A DNA stretch of 7,056 nucleotides from Paracoccaceae bacterium. Its GTDB lineage: Bacteria; Pseudomonadota; Alphaproteobacteria; Rhodobacterales; Rhodobacteraceae. Below, in pieces: positions 6,825 to 7,056 of the stretch. Numbering within the stretch: position 1 is the first letter of the stretch; every line of letters begins with the position of its first letter. Where the stretch lies: contig SLQN01000214.1 in NCBI GenBank assembly GCA_007131465.1, forward strand, positions 1 to 7,056, read 5' to 3'. The position numbers and the translations under genes were made by a program. A model generated the notes under the pieces. The model had not been told where the DNA came from, searched no databases, and was given only the letters and a program-made list of their open reading frames with translations.

Positions 6825-7056
6825 CAGAAGCCCCTTTCTTCGCGGTACATGCGCCACAGGAAAAACGCGATATAGACCATCATGATCAGAAACAGGATCA
6901 CGGCAATCGCCGCGCCATAGCCCATGCGGAAGCCATATTCGGACAGCGACACCTCGAACATGTAATAGGCCAGCACGCGCGAAGACCCGAAAGGCCCGCC
7001 ATTGGTCATGACCGAGATCATGTCGAAACTGCGCAAGGCCCCGATCACGGTGACCA
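6824..7056 (-). CDS. Carbohydrate ABC transporter permease, MalF/LacF type, C-terminal fragment
   Basis: The last 76 residues of a sugar ABC permease; the frame is open to the right edge, so the start and most membrane segments lie outside. What is visible matches the C-terminal end of MalF/LacF/UgpA-type subunits: IGALRSFDMISVMTNGGP, the periplasmic-side SSRVLAYYMFE, then YGFRMGYGAAIAVILFLIMM leading into the last membrane helix and a charged cytoplasmic tail RMYREERGF. It should form the heterodimeric channel with the MalG-type permease. The EAA loop lies upstream of the window and cannot be checked. Its TGA shares a base with the start of the YjbR-family gene. No truncation is implied beyond the window cut. 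Confidence 0.92.
   Translation of the reverse strand, partial: VTVIGALRSFDMISVMTNGGPFGSSRVLAYYMFEVSLSEYGFRMGYGAAIAVILFLIMMVYIAFFLWRMYREERGF

Noticed and set aside
1..7056. tRNA or rRNA genes, CRISPR arrays, insertion sequences, integration sites
   Set aside because: I saw no spaced direct repeats, terminal inverted repeats, transposase or integrase motifs or tRNA-like segments; almost all bases lie within metabolic or transport genes.

Overview
The window holds a single block of genes on the minus strand, transcribed from right to left, with no convincing gene on the plus strand. The DNA is GC-rich with mostly G/C-ending codons. The protein types (binding-protein-dependent sugar ABC permeases, a rhizobial-type galactose dehydrogenase, SMP-30 lactonase, DgoK/DgoA and a GH42 enzyme) suggest an alphaproteobacterium, perhaps a Rhodobacterales relative. 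That assignment is inference, because no rRNA or other marker is present.

Layout in order of transcription: (1) the C-terminal end of a MalF/LacF-type sugar ABC permease, cut by the right edge; (2) a small MmcQ/YjbR-family protein; (3) a complete MalG/LacG-type permease; (4) a GH4 alpha-galactosidase of the MelA type; (5) a 178-base spacer, the only gap in the block, holding a doubtful 42-codon ORF; (6) an SDR sugar dehydrogenase resembling galactose 1-dehydrogenase; (7) 2-dehydro-3-deoxygalactonokinase, DgoK; (8) 2-dehydro-3-deoxy-6-phosphogalactonate aldolase, DgoA; (9) an SMP-30/gluconolactonase-family lactonase; (10) a GH42 beta-galactosidase, cut by the left edge after about 330 residues. 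Nearly every junction is an overlap (TGATG, ATGA, or 13 to 19 bases), as expected of one translationally coupled operon.

Together the genes describe a galactoside catabolic unit. An ABC importer brings alpha- and beta-galactosides into the cytoplasm. The GH4 and GH42 enzymes, neither with a visible signal peptide, release galactose. The SDR oxidises galactose to the lactone, the SMP-30 protein opens it to galactonate, and after dehydration to KDGal, DgoK and DgoA give pyruvate and glyceraldehyde 3-phosphate. This is the De Ley-Doudoroff route. Galactonate dehydratase, the importer's binding protein and ATPase, and any regulator are not in the window and would have to lie outside it.

Points worth a second look are the YjbR-family gene wedged between the two permease genes, an asparagine where the SDR's catalytic lysine should be, and the small coupled ORF just upstream of that SDR. 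I see no wholly new system here: the pathway is known, and the novelty, if any, lies in those details.
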